A stretch of DNA of 53,788 nucleotides from Fragilaria crotonensis (taxonomy: Eukaryota > Bacillariophyta > Fragilariophyceae > Fragilariales > Fragilariaceae). The stretch is taken from contig JAKSYS010000425.1 in NCBI GenBank assembly GCA_022925895.1, forward strand, positions 1 through 53,788, given 5' to 3'. Shown here piece by piece: positions 34,701 to 45,234 of the stretch. The notes under the pieces are model-generated. The model searched no databases, was not told the DNA's origin, and saw only the letters and a program-made list of their open reading frames with translations. How positions within the stretch are numbered: position 1 is the stretch's first letter; the number at the start of each line of letters is the position of its first letter. A program made the position numbers and the translations under genes.

Positions 34701-37700
34701 CCAGCATCCTCACACATACTTTTGGGATCCTCTAAGACACATGCATAATCTTTGACAGTGACTGGAATCCACAAAACGATTTGCAGGCACAGGCACGTTG
34801 CCATCGCATCGGTCAAACGAAGAGCGTCAAAGTTTATCGTCTCTTGACGAGAAAAACCTATGAAATGCAAATGTTTCACCTTAGTTCCATGAAAATGGGA
34901 CTCGACCAGGCGGTGCTACACGGATTTGAAAATGGTGGTGGTGACGGAGAAGGAACATTGTCGAAGGACGAAGTTGAAAAATTGCTGCGCCACGGCGCTT
35001 ACGATATTTTTAATGAAGAAAAATACGGGACAGGCGATGCTGAGTCTAATGCTTTTGTTGAGCAAGATATCGACTGGATTCTTGAACGCAGAGCGACGAC
35101 AGTAGTTCATGAGAATACTGGAAGCGCGAGCAGTGCAGCTGGCGGAACGTTCTCCAAGGCAAGCTTCAAGGCGCATTCGAGTCCAGGCGCAAGCAATGAT
35201 GGCAGTGGAGGAGGTCAGCACGACGTGGACATCGATGACCCGGAGTTTTGGACCAAAATGGTAGGCGCCGCTAAGGTTGACGAAGAATCCTTGGAGACGG
35301 GAAAGAAACGAAAGCGAAAGGAAGCAAATTATTCGGAATCTTTGCTTTCCCGTGAACTCGATCAACAGTTGCAATACGTTGATTCCGATGGTTCCGAATC
35401 TGATGCGATCCGTGATGATGATTTTGGAGAAGACGACGCTAGCGATTCAAGTACCTCTCCGCGAAAAAAGAACAAGAGGGAATTTGCGAAATGGGGGAGA
35501 AAGAATTCTCAAGGCTGGAAGCGAGCAGACGCAGACAAGCTTGTTAGGGCGATGAGCACTCATGGATATGGAAGCATGCCCTGGGACGAGTTCCGAAAGA
35601 AAGCCGACCTTTCTGAGTACGATTGCTCTGAGGTACGTGGGTGTTGCTGCTGTCGTTGAACCCATTAGCCGAGATCCTCACATTTTGTTCGAAAGATTCA
35701 ACAAATGAGCTGGGCGATTATGTTAAGTACTTTGCGAGAAGTTGCGGAGGAAAACGTCATTGCTTCGCAGAGGAGAGCAGAGCGCGCTATCCAAAAGAGG
35801 ATGGACGACGGAGAAAGGAGAGGTGACGGAAACAAAAACGACGAAAGCGATAGAAGTGGTGGGGTTCTCGCGATGGATCATCGACAGGGCGACAATCACT
35901 TGCTCGATGAACAGCTCGAAAGCCTCATACAATGTCATGGATTGTGTTTGGCTCATGTCTTCCGTGATGCGAAGGCTTTCGGGAGCGCAAATGAGAGGCG
36001 CCCCGAGCAAGCGGTAGAGCGTTATGCACGTTTCGTGGGGAAGGGACCTAGCCATGGTCATGGTGAAAATGCTTTGTTTGCTCAAAATCTTTGGCCTCAG
36101 CTAAAAAATCGCGGATGGAAGGTAGAGCAAGTGGAGTCCGGCGGTGAAATGCAAACGCGATATACTTATGGGGGTGAAACGGTAGGTTGCGTGGCATCGT
36201 GACGTGCACTTTTCAAACTTGTTTCTGACAGTGCGTTTTTATCTCAAGTACAAATCTCCTGAAGCAGCCATGGCAGCAGCGTCCATCATTCATCCCCAGC
36301 TCAATTCGATTGTTGAAGAAATCCGGCTTGCGCTTACAGCTAGGTTGAAAAGGGACGCCGAAGAGAATGCCATTCAGTTGTCGCTTCTGGAACTTGGCAG
36401 CGTCAATATCGTTTCGCTGGAAAAATTCATGAATCAGTTTGCGCCCCTTCAGCTCATAGTGGATAGGGCGACAACTAGGCGGCTCAACCTGACGAAGAAG
36501 CTCTTGGTTACTTGCTCAGCACTGTCCAATGCGTATGATATTGTTAATCAAGCAGAGTCATCGGTTCCTCCTGGTAGCATTTGTGAACAGATATCACGAA
36601 GCCTGAACATAGACAGGAGAATTCATTTGCCACATCCTGCTTGGACTGTAAAGCATGATGCTGTGCTTATCCAAGCTATCGCAAAACATGGCTGGATTGA
36701 ATTTGATGCTTGCTGTCGAGCCATCACAGAAGACCACGGTATCGAATGGGGCGCTCCTTTCGACGGTGTTGGAGGGCAGCGAGCAGCGTCAGCTAAGGAT
36801 GAGGTTCATGCTGACGTGCTGTCCACTGTGGCAGAGCGAGCAACTCAATTCCTCACCGCCGAAAGGGACATATTGGATGCGCTCAAAGATTTCAGAGAGG
36901 CGATATTGGTCAAAACGTATGGATTGAAGAAGTTATCTGGGAAGGGAGAACATGGCGTAGTTGTGTGGAAGGTGGACACATCTCAAATAAGAGCTGGCTC
37001 TGCCGAGGTAGACGCGACCGACTCTGTGGAACTCCCTACGAAAAAGGATTTAGTGAAACGGGCCAAAATGATTCTTGCAAAACGTATCATCCTGTCGACG
37101 CAACCAGCGCTTCCATCCCGGTCAGAGCCGAAAGTTGATCACGACTTCTACGTCCTTGACCAGAAAGATCCCGCAAACGTATTCTTGGCAGAGGTCATGC
37201 GAGCTCTAATCAAGGTGTCCTTCACCAAGAGGCGTCAGGTTGGAAGACGGTTGATGAACAGTGCGATCACTGAGGCGAAAAACAGAATCAGTGATCTTGG
37301 ATTAGCACACAGCAAGGATGCTGAATGTGTCGTTGGGATGGCCAGGATTGTCGAGCACTGCCTGCTTGCGAATAGATACATCCAAACGTCATCTCTGCAA
37401 GCAAAGAATATTGTGAGAGCCATTCTTGGACAATCACCGAGTGCGCCTAAGGGTGGCATGGGGTGTTTTCCTCCCGAGCGTGGCGCGGTCGAAGGCTTGC
37501 TGCATGGCGCTCAGGCCGTCCCGTCAAACCCCAAAACAAAGAAATTCCGCCCCAAGAAAGAGCGCGAAAAGGGCGCATCTGGCGATATCGCGATCACCGA
37601 AGCCATTGCAGCTGTATTATGTGATGGCTCTGGTGTGCAGCTTAGTGCGCCCGAAACCCTGCTGCTGACGGTCGTTTGCTCACAGGGACTTCCAGTTTGG

Positions 37701-38948
37701 ACTGAGGATTGGCGTGACCTTATTGACGCATCGAACCTTGTGCCCGAGAAGCAAGGACCTGGATTTCAAAAAGCTATATCTTGGTGGGGCATGGGGCAAG
37801 TTTTCGAGGCGGCTGCGAAAGTATGGCACCATACCGCACTAAAGAAACTGGAAAGTCTTCAAGTTTCGTTTATCGAAAAGTATGGCGCATTGCCAGACTC
37901 TGACGCATCGAAGCAAGAGGCAAAGAAACTACTGGATGATCTGAGTCACGATGAAGCCCGCAAGCGCATGGCGCTTGCCATTGCAGGAGATTACAAGAAC
38001 AATCCTGAAAAACTTGCTAAGAAGTGCATTATGTTGTTGGAAAGTCTTCGCAACTACATGGGCCCAGTTGAAACAATAGTCGGCAAGAATCAAGCCCGAA
38101 TTGCCATGCTTCACAAAACAGAGAATGGATTGGGTCCGTTTGTGCTTGAATGGCTGTCCGACGAGATTTTGCGATGGGCCGAAAGCTTGGCGTTGGTTGA
38201 TGACGATGGCCAACCGTTCAGTTTAACGGCAGCAGATTTTCCTCCTTCGCATCAAAATGGTAAAGCGCGCAACGAAATCGCTGCCGTCATGAACCCCAAA
38301 TGCTGCCGAACTGTATACTCCCAGGTTGCGCAGCAGTCACGCGTTAGAGAAGTGTTTCTCAAGAATACAGAGCAAGGAGTCAAGTCGTTACTCAAGACTG
38401 CCGTGAGAGACTTTGCACCTGCCGAAGCATGGGAGCATGTTCCTGATTGGTGGGGCAAAACAAATGACACCCTCGCTTCCTACTCAGTCGAATTCGACTA
38501 TCTTGTTCTTGACTCTTTGTTGGAGTTTGGTTACAGTGGAATCGAAGAAACGTTGGCAGTCTTTGACTGCCAAGCTGCGCAGCATCGTCCGAAGGTGAGT
38601 TCGCCAAAATTCGATATCGATAGCCTACAGGTATTTGCTTTTCTTCTTCAACTGACTAATTTGGACGGCTTGTTATCACAGGACGCTGGTAGTGAGAAAC
38701 TGCTATCAAGATCGGACATACAGCTCCGAGCTAATCAGTTGGCATGTGCTCTTCACACGTTAGATCGAAATGAATGTGCCCTGCAGGAAGTTCAAAAGAA
38801 AGTTGGCGTCGGTTCCGCAGACCCAGAATCTCGCAGTATCAGCGACTTTTTCGGATCTCTCAATAACGGCGATTCAGGCTTTGTCGAGATCGAAGTCCCC
38901 AGGACAGCACCAGTGGTCGCGAACACCGTTGATCTATCGAGTCTATAG
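31746..38948 (+). CDS. CHD1/2-type chromatin-remodelling ATPase (double chromodomain, SNF2 helicase)
   Basis: Proposed exons: 31746-31769, 31941-33035, 33103-33362, 33441-34660, 34737-35632, 35696-36173, 36232-38594 and 38682-38948, about 2200 residues. Two chromodomains lie near residues 175-255 (ERFLVKWDDLSYLHCSWE) and 292-365 (RQFLVKWGSTPYSECTYE). The SNF2 motor follows: LRDYQAEGVSW (~430), Walker A GLGKT (458-462, split by intron 3), DEAH (589-592), then the C-lobe with LIFSQF, RIDGSITG, STRAGGVGINLTAA and DSDWNPQNDLQAQARCHRIGQTK. A SANT-like region (~1116-1160, NSQGWKRADADKLVRAMSTHGYGSMPWDEF) and a long helical C-terminus follow. No PHD fingers are seen, which favours CHD1/2 over CHD3-5. 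Such enzymes space nucleosomes in transcribed chromatin. The donor of intron 6 is uncertain: 36174 gives a 58-bp intron, 36186 a 46-bp one, and both keep the frame. Introns 3 and 7 (78 and 87 bp) are themselves open in frame. Confidence 0.93.
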
Positions 38949-39076
38949 AATATGTGTCGAAAGTTTCCAAGTGGCGGTGAAACTGAAACTGATAGCAAAT
39001 AAATTTTCTCGCCGCGTCTGGCAGCGAATGGGGTGTTACCAGACGCCTCACTAAAGCGTTAAGACAGCAAAAGCTG

Positions 39077-39637
39077 TTGCATTTAGCGATCACTCCATGT
39101 TTTAGGTTCTGTTTAGGCCATGTACTCAAGTATCCAATTAGTAATCAGCAGCTCAACAGATGTCCGGAGTATGTCCAACAAGGCGCCAGATATGTCCGGC
39201 CGTTCTTTTCGATGCCTCGCACCCTTGAACACGAAAAGTTGGAATGCAGCTTGTCAGCAGAGGAAATCCCGAAAAAAGGAGGCATTACGTTCATGTTACT
39301 CCGTCACAACGACCTTGCAGCTTTCCAGACAGAAATGTTTTACACCTCGCTCATCAACACGGCAACAAGGAAGATCATCGAAGCGCAGGAATACGTAAGG
39401 TTGGAGCCGTACGGACCTATGCTGGGTGTCATGGTATGCTTTGAAGTTCATCCCAATCCAACGAGTAGACACGTAACGCGAAGCACCTTGTTGGGCCGGA
39501 GGTCCGGGTCACGGTGGATCGCAATGAAACTGATTCTAGATTTGACTACTCTTTGTGTGACCACGGGTCAACTTTGTGACTCCGCTGCAAGCATGATGAA
39601 ATTCTGTGCTACGTCACTTCCAAGGATGAGATTTTGA
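39077..39637 (+). CDS. Hypothetical open frame of 186 codons, not recognised
   Basis: An open frame starting 128 bases after the CHD stop. Its middle (about residues 35-125) has balanced, protein-like composition (EHEKLECSLSAEEIPKKGG, NDLAAFQTEMFYTSLINTATRKIIEAQEYVRLEP). The end is basic and irregular. I recognise no family. It could be an exon or remnant of a lost gene, or part of the CHD 3' region. I rate it weakly because its start codon has no special context and no further exon joins it. Confidence 0.25.
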   Translation: MHLAITPCFRFCLGHVLKYPISNQQLNRCPEYVQQGARYVRPFFSMPRTLEHEKLECSLSAEEIPKKGGITFMLLRHNDLAAFQTEMFYTSLINTATRKIIEAQEYVRLEPYGPMLGVMVCFEVHPNPTSRHVTRSTLLGRRSGSRWIAMKLILDLTTLCVTTGQLCDSAASMMKFCATSLPRMRF

Positions 39638-40263
39638 TGAAAGCGTATCATCAGCCTTTGTCGGAAGACTACCAGCAATCATCAATTGCGATGAAACAGA
39701 GGGATCTGACTATTCATGCATCACACAAGCAGTATAGGTGTGGGTTGAGCAGAAGGCAGTCAGTATAGTTGCAACAATAAGTCATGCCGAGATTTGCTCG
39801 GGCCTCTGGAGTAGCGCATACCAGCCATTTGCAGTGCTGCCTCCGCTTCCGATAACAAAGAGTATTCGACTTTTTTGGCCCAACTGTTAATCAGCATGCA
39901 GATCACTCTCATACAATTCTTTCTTGCGTACAATTACACGGCCAAAATGAGAAGACCACCTCAACACCTTACACATACATACCACGACTTACTACCATGA
40001 CTTACCGGCGAATAATCGCTCTCGAAACATCCAAGGAAGGTCGCTTTACAAAACGACGGTGATGGATCGACCTGAGGGAAAATGAAAACATAGACGAACG
40101 ATTCTTGGGAGAATGTTTTACAGATAAGACTTTAGGCAATACTGCAGTAGGCGTACTAGCGCATACAGTACCCTATTACATCCCATACATCCGCGTAGCT
40201 GAAAGCTGAAAGACGACATACCAAGGACAGCCAGTAGTACCCTACTACTGGCGGGAAATCACT

Positions 40264-40951
40264 GTACCACATAAAAATGGCTTTGACCCGATAAATTGGC
40301 TTTGAACCAATCTCTTGTGAAATTCAAGGAACTCTACACAAAAACAATCCATTTTCCATAATTTCACACCATGACCTATTATAAAGCTCTCCTCAGATAA
40401 CCAATAGAGATATGTTCTGCTGATAGAAAAGCATTTTAAATGCTCAATTCTCTAAAAAACGCATACTGTAGATGAGACGTCAAAACATTGTTGCACGACC
40501 ATTTTTCACATGTCGAGGATGCCCTCCCAATTTCTACAAGCTACAGTTCTGTATATTTTCATACGTTTGAGAGAATTCCACTTGGCGTTCGTTCTACACT
40601 GTGTGGTACAAACAGCTCGTACAAAACCCTGTACCAATACGAATTTCGATTGACGATTCACTGATCAAACTCTTGTGAAAAATATAGAGAACGGAATATA
40701 AAATATTATCTATACATGTATTTATATTTATACACGACTTTGAGCCAGTAAATGAAAAACAAAGACTTGTATATCATCGATAGGCAATTCGGATCTTGCT
40801 CCAGTACTTTAATCATTCCTCATTGCTGTTGACAAGCAGATGAAGCATCAATGATGTAAGAACTGCTCGTTGAACATTTATGTTTCTACGGAGATATAGT
40901 AATTTAAAACTCTTGTGAAACTATTGGTTCCAAGCCATTTTTATGTGGTAC
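40264..40951. mobile_element. Candidate MITE with ~20-bp terminal inverted repeats
   Basis: The left end GTACCACATAAAAATGGCTT recurs inverted at the right end as AAGCCATTTTTATGTGGTAC. Just inside both ends the words TTGAACCAAT / ATTGGTTCCAA and CTCTTGTGAAA appear. A further copy of CTCTTGTGAAA is at 40669-40679. The 688-bp interior is AT-rich and non-coding. No clear target duplication flanks it, so the borders and nature are provisional. Confidence 0.5.
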
Positions 40952-41368
40952 CTGGATGGAGACTCGATTACTCTCACTTTTCTCACGACTGATCGAATCG
41001 ATGGCAATAGTGATGCTACATCTGCCTAACCACCTTTTCGCTACCCCACCCGCCATCCCACAGGCCTGTGCTAGTGAAAGCCATCCAGGAGCCATTTGAC
41101 TCCTAGGATTATACTAACGTCATAACAACTGCGTTTTCAGCCCACTACACCGCCTATCGAGACCTAGCAATACTAGAGTCTACCTACAGACAAGTAGCGT
41201 GCAATTCATCCCCACACAGTTACTACGACATTCACTACGCACACTAGCCGTACCGCCGGATGCTGTAACAAGCCGAGGCGACATCTGGGAATCCTGTGGA
41301 TTCTGGGCGTTTGGGCATTTGGGCGTGTATCCTCTGGACTCAGGAGTCTGCTGGAGTGTGAGTCTTGA

Positions 41369-41558
41369 TACTGGTACTGGTACTGGTACTGGTACTGGTA
41401 CTGGTACTGGTACTGGTACTGGTACTGGTACTGGTACTGGTACTGGTACTGGTACTGGTACTGGTACTGGTACTGGTACTGGTACTGGTACTGGTACTGG
41501 TACTGGTACTGGTACTGGTACTGGTACTGGTACTGGTACTGGTACTGGTACTGGTACT
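41369..41558. repeat. (TACTGG)n hexanucleotide array, about 31 copies
   Basis: 190 bases of an uninterrupted six-base unit containing GTAC. It creates artificial open frames on both strands (Thr-Gly, Leu-Val and Pro-Val dipeptide runs), none of which should be taken as protein-coding. Confidence 0.97.
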
Positions 41559-42230
41559 TGCACCAGCGAGCCGGCGAGAGCCGACAACCTGTTACTGTAT
41601 GTACTCGGAGTACATGGATCGTACTATCGTAAGTACTGCTCGGTGGGACAACGGGACATCCGGAAACGAGCCTCTGCCATGTGTCATATGATCTACTTGG
41701 TAGATTCGCCGAAAAGAGGGTGCCCGTGTATGTCCCCTAATCGAGCCGATCGAGCTTTCTAAAAAACTCGACTCCATAAATTATATTCCAAATTGAATTA
41801 CTCATCGCCATTACCTACGAATCTCAGGCTGCTCCTCTGAGGATAGAAATACCGTACACCGTACCAGTACTTGTAGACGTCAGTACTCCCGTACACTTCT
41901 GCAGGTGATGGCCGGCTCTATTAGGGGATGGGGCGTTCATAAATGTATTTCTCCATGTAGGGCTAGTAGAATGCACTTGCAAGTTGATGTAAACCGTAGA
42001 ATAAAGATCAGAACAGTTTATCTCGGAAAAGTTAGTAAATAAATATGTCATACTAAAATCACGTTTATCTCGGAAAAGATAATACATTAATATGTCATAC
42101 TAAAACAGGAGTAGAATGTTATCCGAATTGTTTGTCTTACTACATACGTACTCGTGCATATTGTTCAGCTGACACCACACCTCATCGGAAACAATTTTTT
42201 GGTCAGATGCACACTTCTCGTTCTTATCAA

Positions 42231-42588
42231 CTAGTGGGTACCTCCCAATTGGTCGGACTTTTGGAATACGTGTACGGTATGGGTTGTGCACGGTTGTGTG
42301 TACTGTTTGTACAGTTCAGTACTATACGCAAGTAGTGCAGTACCCCAGAGTGGTCATACTCCGTAACAGACGCACGCACTGACGCAACTACGTATGTCAT
42401 ATATGCAAATCTTACCGACATCGCTTACGGAGTACTCCAGTATGCATGTATGACATATATCATACTCCGAGTATGAGACAGTATTCATTTGATCCAGTAC
42501 CCCAGAGTGGTCATACTCCGTAACAGACGGACGCACGCACGCACACACGCACACAATTAATTTATAATATAGTAGGATATGTGGACTA
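42231..42588 (-). repeat. Inverted copy of the 29.6-kb dispersed repeat, carrying the unoccupied MITE site
   Basis: The reverse complement begins GTAGTCCACATATCC and TACTATATTATAAATTAATT, passes through a short CGTGTGTGCG tract, and follows the 29.6-kb copy nearly base for base. It crosses CCGTACACGTATTCC (42263-42277) with no insertion and ends at GGTACCCACTAG. Confidence 0.87.
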
Positions 42589-43086
42589 CAAGTAACTCCG
42601 TTTAGTACAGGTTACCTGCTACAAGAAGTTAAAAAAATAGCACTTTATGGCTATCGTTTCTTTTATTGCTCGCCATCTTTGGGGCATATGCATACTATTT
42701 TGCAGGGTACACGTCGTCAAGTACTGGAGCCAAACCTTCTACTCATACATTAGCCTATATGTAATTCATCATAATTCGTAGTTGGAATACGAGTTACAAG
42801 CAATGCATTGAGACCGACGCGAAGGCAGACATCCACCACGTCACCAACGGAATTTTCACGATTAATGATCTTGGGGAAGGGAAGGTGCTCAAGACGCACA
42901 CCGGAATTATACCGAGCACGTGTGCTTTCACTACGTCCGAACTTCAACAAACAGCCCAACGCCGCCAGGAATCTCGGAGCCTGCTGTCGCGTCCAGAAGA
43001 GTACCAGGTACTCCCATCTAACCTTCAAAATAGCAGCGCCGCATTGCTGTAGGATGGCATTTGAATTCTCACTTCAGTTAAAGCAT

Positions 43087-44616
43087 ATGGATTCGTCGTC
43101 AGTCAACCCCAGCAGCGCTGGACAGTATATCACCCAAATAAACGCTAATGACGTTCTTTTTGGAAGAGGTTCTGGCCCAAACGACCACGAGGGTAATATT
43201 CGTTTTCGAGACCTCGTTGGCGAGAGAAAGGCTGAATACATGGCAACCAATCACCGCCAAACTAAGGCGAAGATTGCAAGAGAGATTGTGGGAAAAGTGA
43301 TCCAAAAGAATGGACGCTTCTTGAAAAAGGTAGAAGCCGCAGAAGCGAAAGAACTCGGTATTCCGAAAGGAGTTGAAGCCTGGATTGCTGTTGACGAAGA
43401 AACAATTATGGAAAAAGCGAAACAGGCTCTACGTCAACAGAGAGATAAAACCAAGCAAGGAGGGTCCAAATCACCGAGAAATAGTCCCACTCCAGCGTCG
43501 CGAAAATCTGCCGCTGCGCCTCCGACGTCGTCTCTTGATTCTTACGATAAACCAGAGCCCAGTAGGTATGGTGCAGAAATATCGGCTGAGAGTCTCCGTC
43601 AATCAGAACATATACAAAATGTTGAGGCTGAATTGGCGGGATATGCTCACGCCACCCACTTACATCCGAATCCTTACGAACCAATTCCAATAGGCAGCCA
43701 CGCTGTTCTGGGATCAAAGGGTGGTATCAATTTGGACTGGCGTCACTACACCCAAGCTGCTATTATGGCACAAACTCAAGGGCAGAGACAGCAGGCGTTC
43801 CCTCATCAACCGGAGCCGATCCCACAGCATACCGTTTCAAACGTTCAAAGCTTCCCCCGGCCCATGGGAGAACGATTCCAAGGGGACAACGCGTCGGACA
43901 GACGAGAAAGCATCCAGGTGACTGACTTGATGGACTCGTTCAACAAAATGAAGACGAGGGGGTTTGACACTCCGTTTGAGTCCGCTGGTACCATTGGAAC
44001 CGCGAGTTCTAGAGGCCACGAGTCTATCGATACGATTGAAACGATCGAGCCGTTACCTGTTGGACCAGGAAACCGGGATCCCTCCACCCTGTCCATGTCC
44101 AGCGGCAACTTCTCCGCTTTAATGAAGGGGTTGTTGCAGGACAGTTCCCGTGCTACCGAAACTGCCCTACTTAAAGGCATTTTAGAAGATCCTTTTGACC
44201 CTTCTCTGCACGCTGCGTCCACCTCGAAGGCAAGCGTTAGCAAACCTGGTCGGCGTGATTCCAGCAGGCAATCGATCAATATTGAAGACAAAGACTTTTT
44301 CAAAAAGGGAGCCTTCAAGGGTGTGGCTGGATCTGGTTCTGATTTCTCGAATATGTCCATGTCGTTCTCCCAGGTATGGAGTCAGAAAAGTCCTGGCAAT
44401 CTCGGGAACTTGGCTGAAGGGGATGAAGGCCGACTGGGGTCGAACATGAAGACTTCAGCAGGCCCTCGCCAAGTTGTGTTGATGGACGATGATCCTGACA
44501 ATATGAGCGGATTGGGAAAGTCGTCCATGTCAATCTTGAACGTTGCAATGGGGGAAAGTCAAGGTGAAAGTATCATGACGGCCAACGAGTCGATCTTCTC
44601 TGATATCGGCGATTAA
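43087..44616 (+). CDS. DUF6824-domain protein, putative diatom nuclear regulator
   Basis: From Met 43087 the protein has 509 residues; Met 43054 would add 11 and the frame stays open further upstream without a convincing start. The N-terminal ~100 residues carry the DUF6824 signature: NANDVLFGRGSGPNDHEGN, then IRFRDLVGERKAEY, TNHRQTKAKIAREIV, a GRFLKKVE strand and a WIAVDEETIMEKAKQALRQQ helix. This domain is greatly expanded in diatoms. Its basic helical make-up has led to a presumed DNA- or protein-binding role, but no function is established to my knowledge. The rest is low-complexity, Ser/Gln/Asp-rich and probably disordered. It contains a repeated motif type: SGNFSALMKGLLQD, MSMSFSQVW and SSMSILNVAMGES look like short linear motifs. 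No intron is needed. Confidence 0.83.
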   Translation: MDSSSVNPSSAGQYITQINANDVLFGRGSGPNDHEGNIRFRDLVGERKAEYMATNHRQTKAKIAREIVGKVIQKNGRFLKKVEAAEAKELGIPKGVEAWIAVDEETIMEKAKQALRQQRDKTKQGGSKSPRNSPTPASRKSAAAPPTSSLDSYDKPEPSRYGAEISAESLRQSEHIQNVEAELAGYAHATHLHPNPYEPIPIGSHAVLGSKGGINLDWRHYTQAAIMAQTQGQRQQAFPHQPEPIPQHTVSNVQSFPRPMGERFQGDNASDRRESIQVTDLMDSFNKMKTRGFDTPFESAGTIGTASSRGHESIDTIETIEPLPVGPGNRDPSTLSMSSGNFSALMKGLLQDSSRATETALLKGILEDPFDPSLHAASTSKASVSKPGRRDSSRQSINIEDKDFFKKGAFKGVAGSGSDFSNMSMSFSQVWSQKSPGNLGNLAEGDEGRLGSNMKTSAGPRQVVLMDDDPDNMSGLGKSSMSILNVAMGESQGESIMTANESIFSDIGD

Positions 44617-45234
44617 TGTGTTCTATGTTTAGAAGTCATACTTGCGTACACAGTATTCATGATCTTCAGGGGTATTGAGAGCTGCTGGGTCGCTCTTTGT
44701 CGAGTTGAGTTTGTGCTGGAAGTACTTCTGTGAAGTGGGCAGTAGGAGGAGGAGGCATTCTCACCTTTTCATACATAGGTTAGAGTACCGTACTGTCTAC
44801 TAGCTAGTGATCTGGAGTCCGGAGTACTACTACCGTAGTACTGTACTCCGAGTATGTACTCAATCACTTCGCAACCGGGAGATTCTACTGGAGTACTAGT
44901 ACTAGTACTCCGAGTACAAATACTCAGTACAATGTACTGGTGTACTTGCACCAATGTTAACTCTTTGCTACTACAAGTATAAACATAGTAGTGAGACAGG
45001 GTTTAGTAAAACAGTAGTGAGACGAATTCGGCCAGAGCCTGAAAAAGCATATCCATACACTAATACTTTCATTTCTGTCGCGTTAGTACTGATTCTTCTC
45101 TTGATTTGGGAAGGGGGTTGCGTAGGTGCATTTTGAAAAGCCGGCGCGGCTCAGAACTTACAGCACACTGAAGTGCACTGAATTCATACGCCAGCACGGA
45201 CCGGAGTTTTTCATAAATTGGTGCACGCTTCATC
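44617..45234. other. Spacer with extreme GTAC density
   Basis: About 620 bases between the DUF6824 gene and the transposase relic. The tract 44784-44945 has thirteen GTAC tetramers in ~160 bases, mostly within GGAGTACT and CTAGTACT words. AGTAGTGAGAC is repeated at about 44988 and 45012. No terminal inverted repeat of the downstream element could be identified here. Confidence 0.5.

Larger units (their letters stand above)
38949..43086. other. Long repeat-rich spacer
   Basis: About 4.1 kb with no confident gene. An open frame at 39077-39637 is listed separately. It also holds a candidate MITE (40264-40951), the (GGTACT)n array (41369-41558) and the inverted copy of the dispersed repeat (42231-42588). 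The last 500 bases must include the promoter of the DUF6824 gene. Confidence 0.5.

Noticed and set aside
41180-41762. Open frames of dipeptide repeats (Thr-Gly, Leu-Val, Pro-Val) on both strands
   Set aside because: They are produced by the (TACTGG)n array, which is open in several frames. No flanking domain, start context or exon supports translation.
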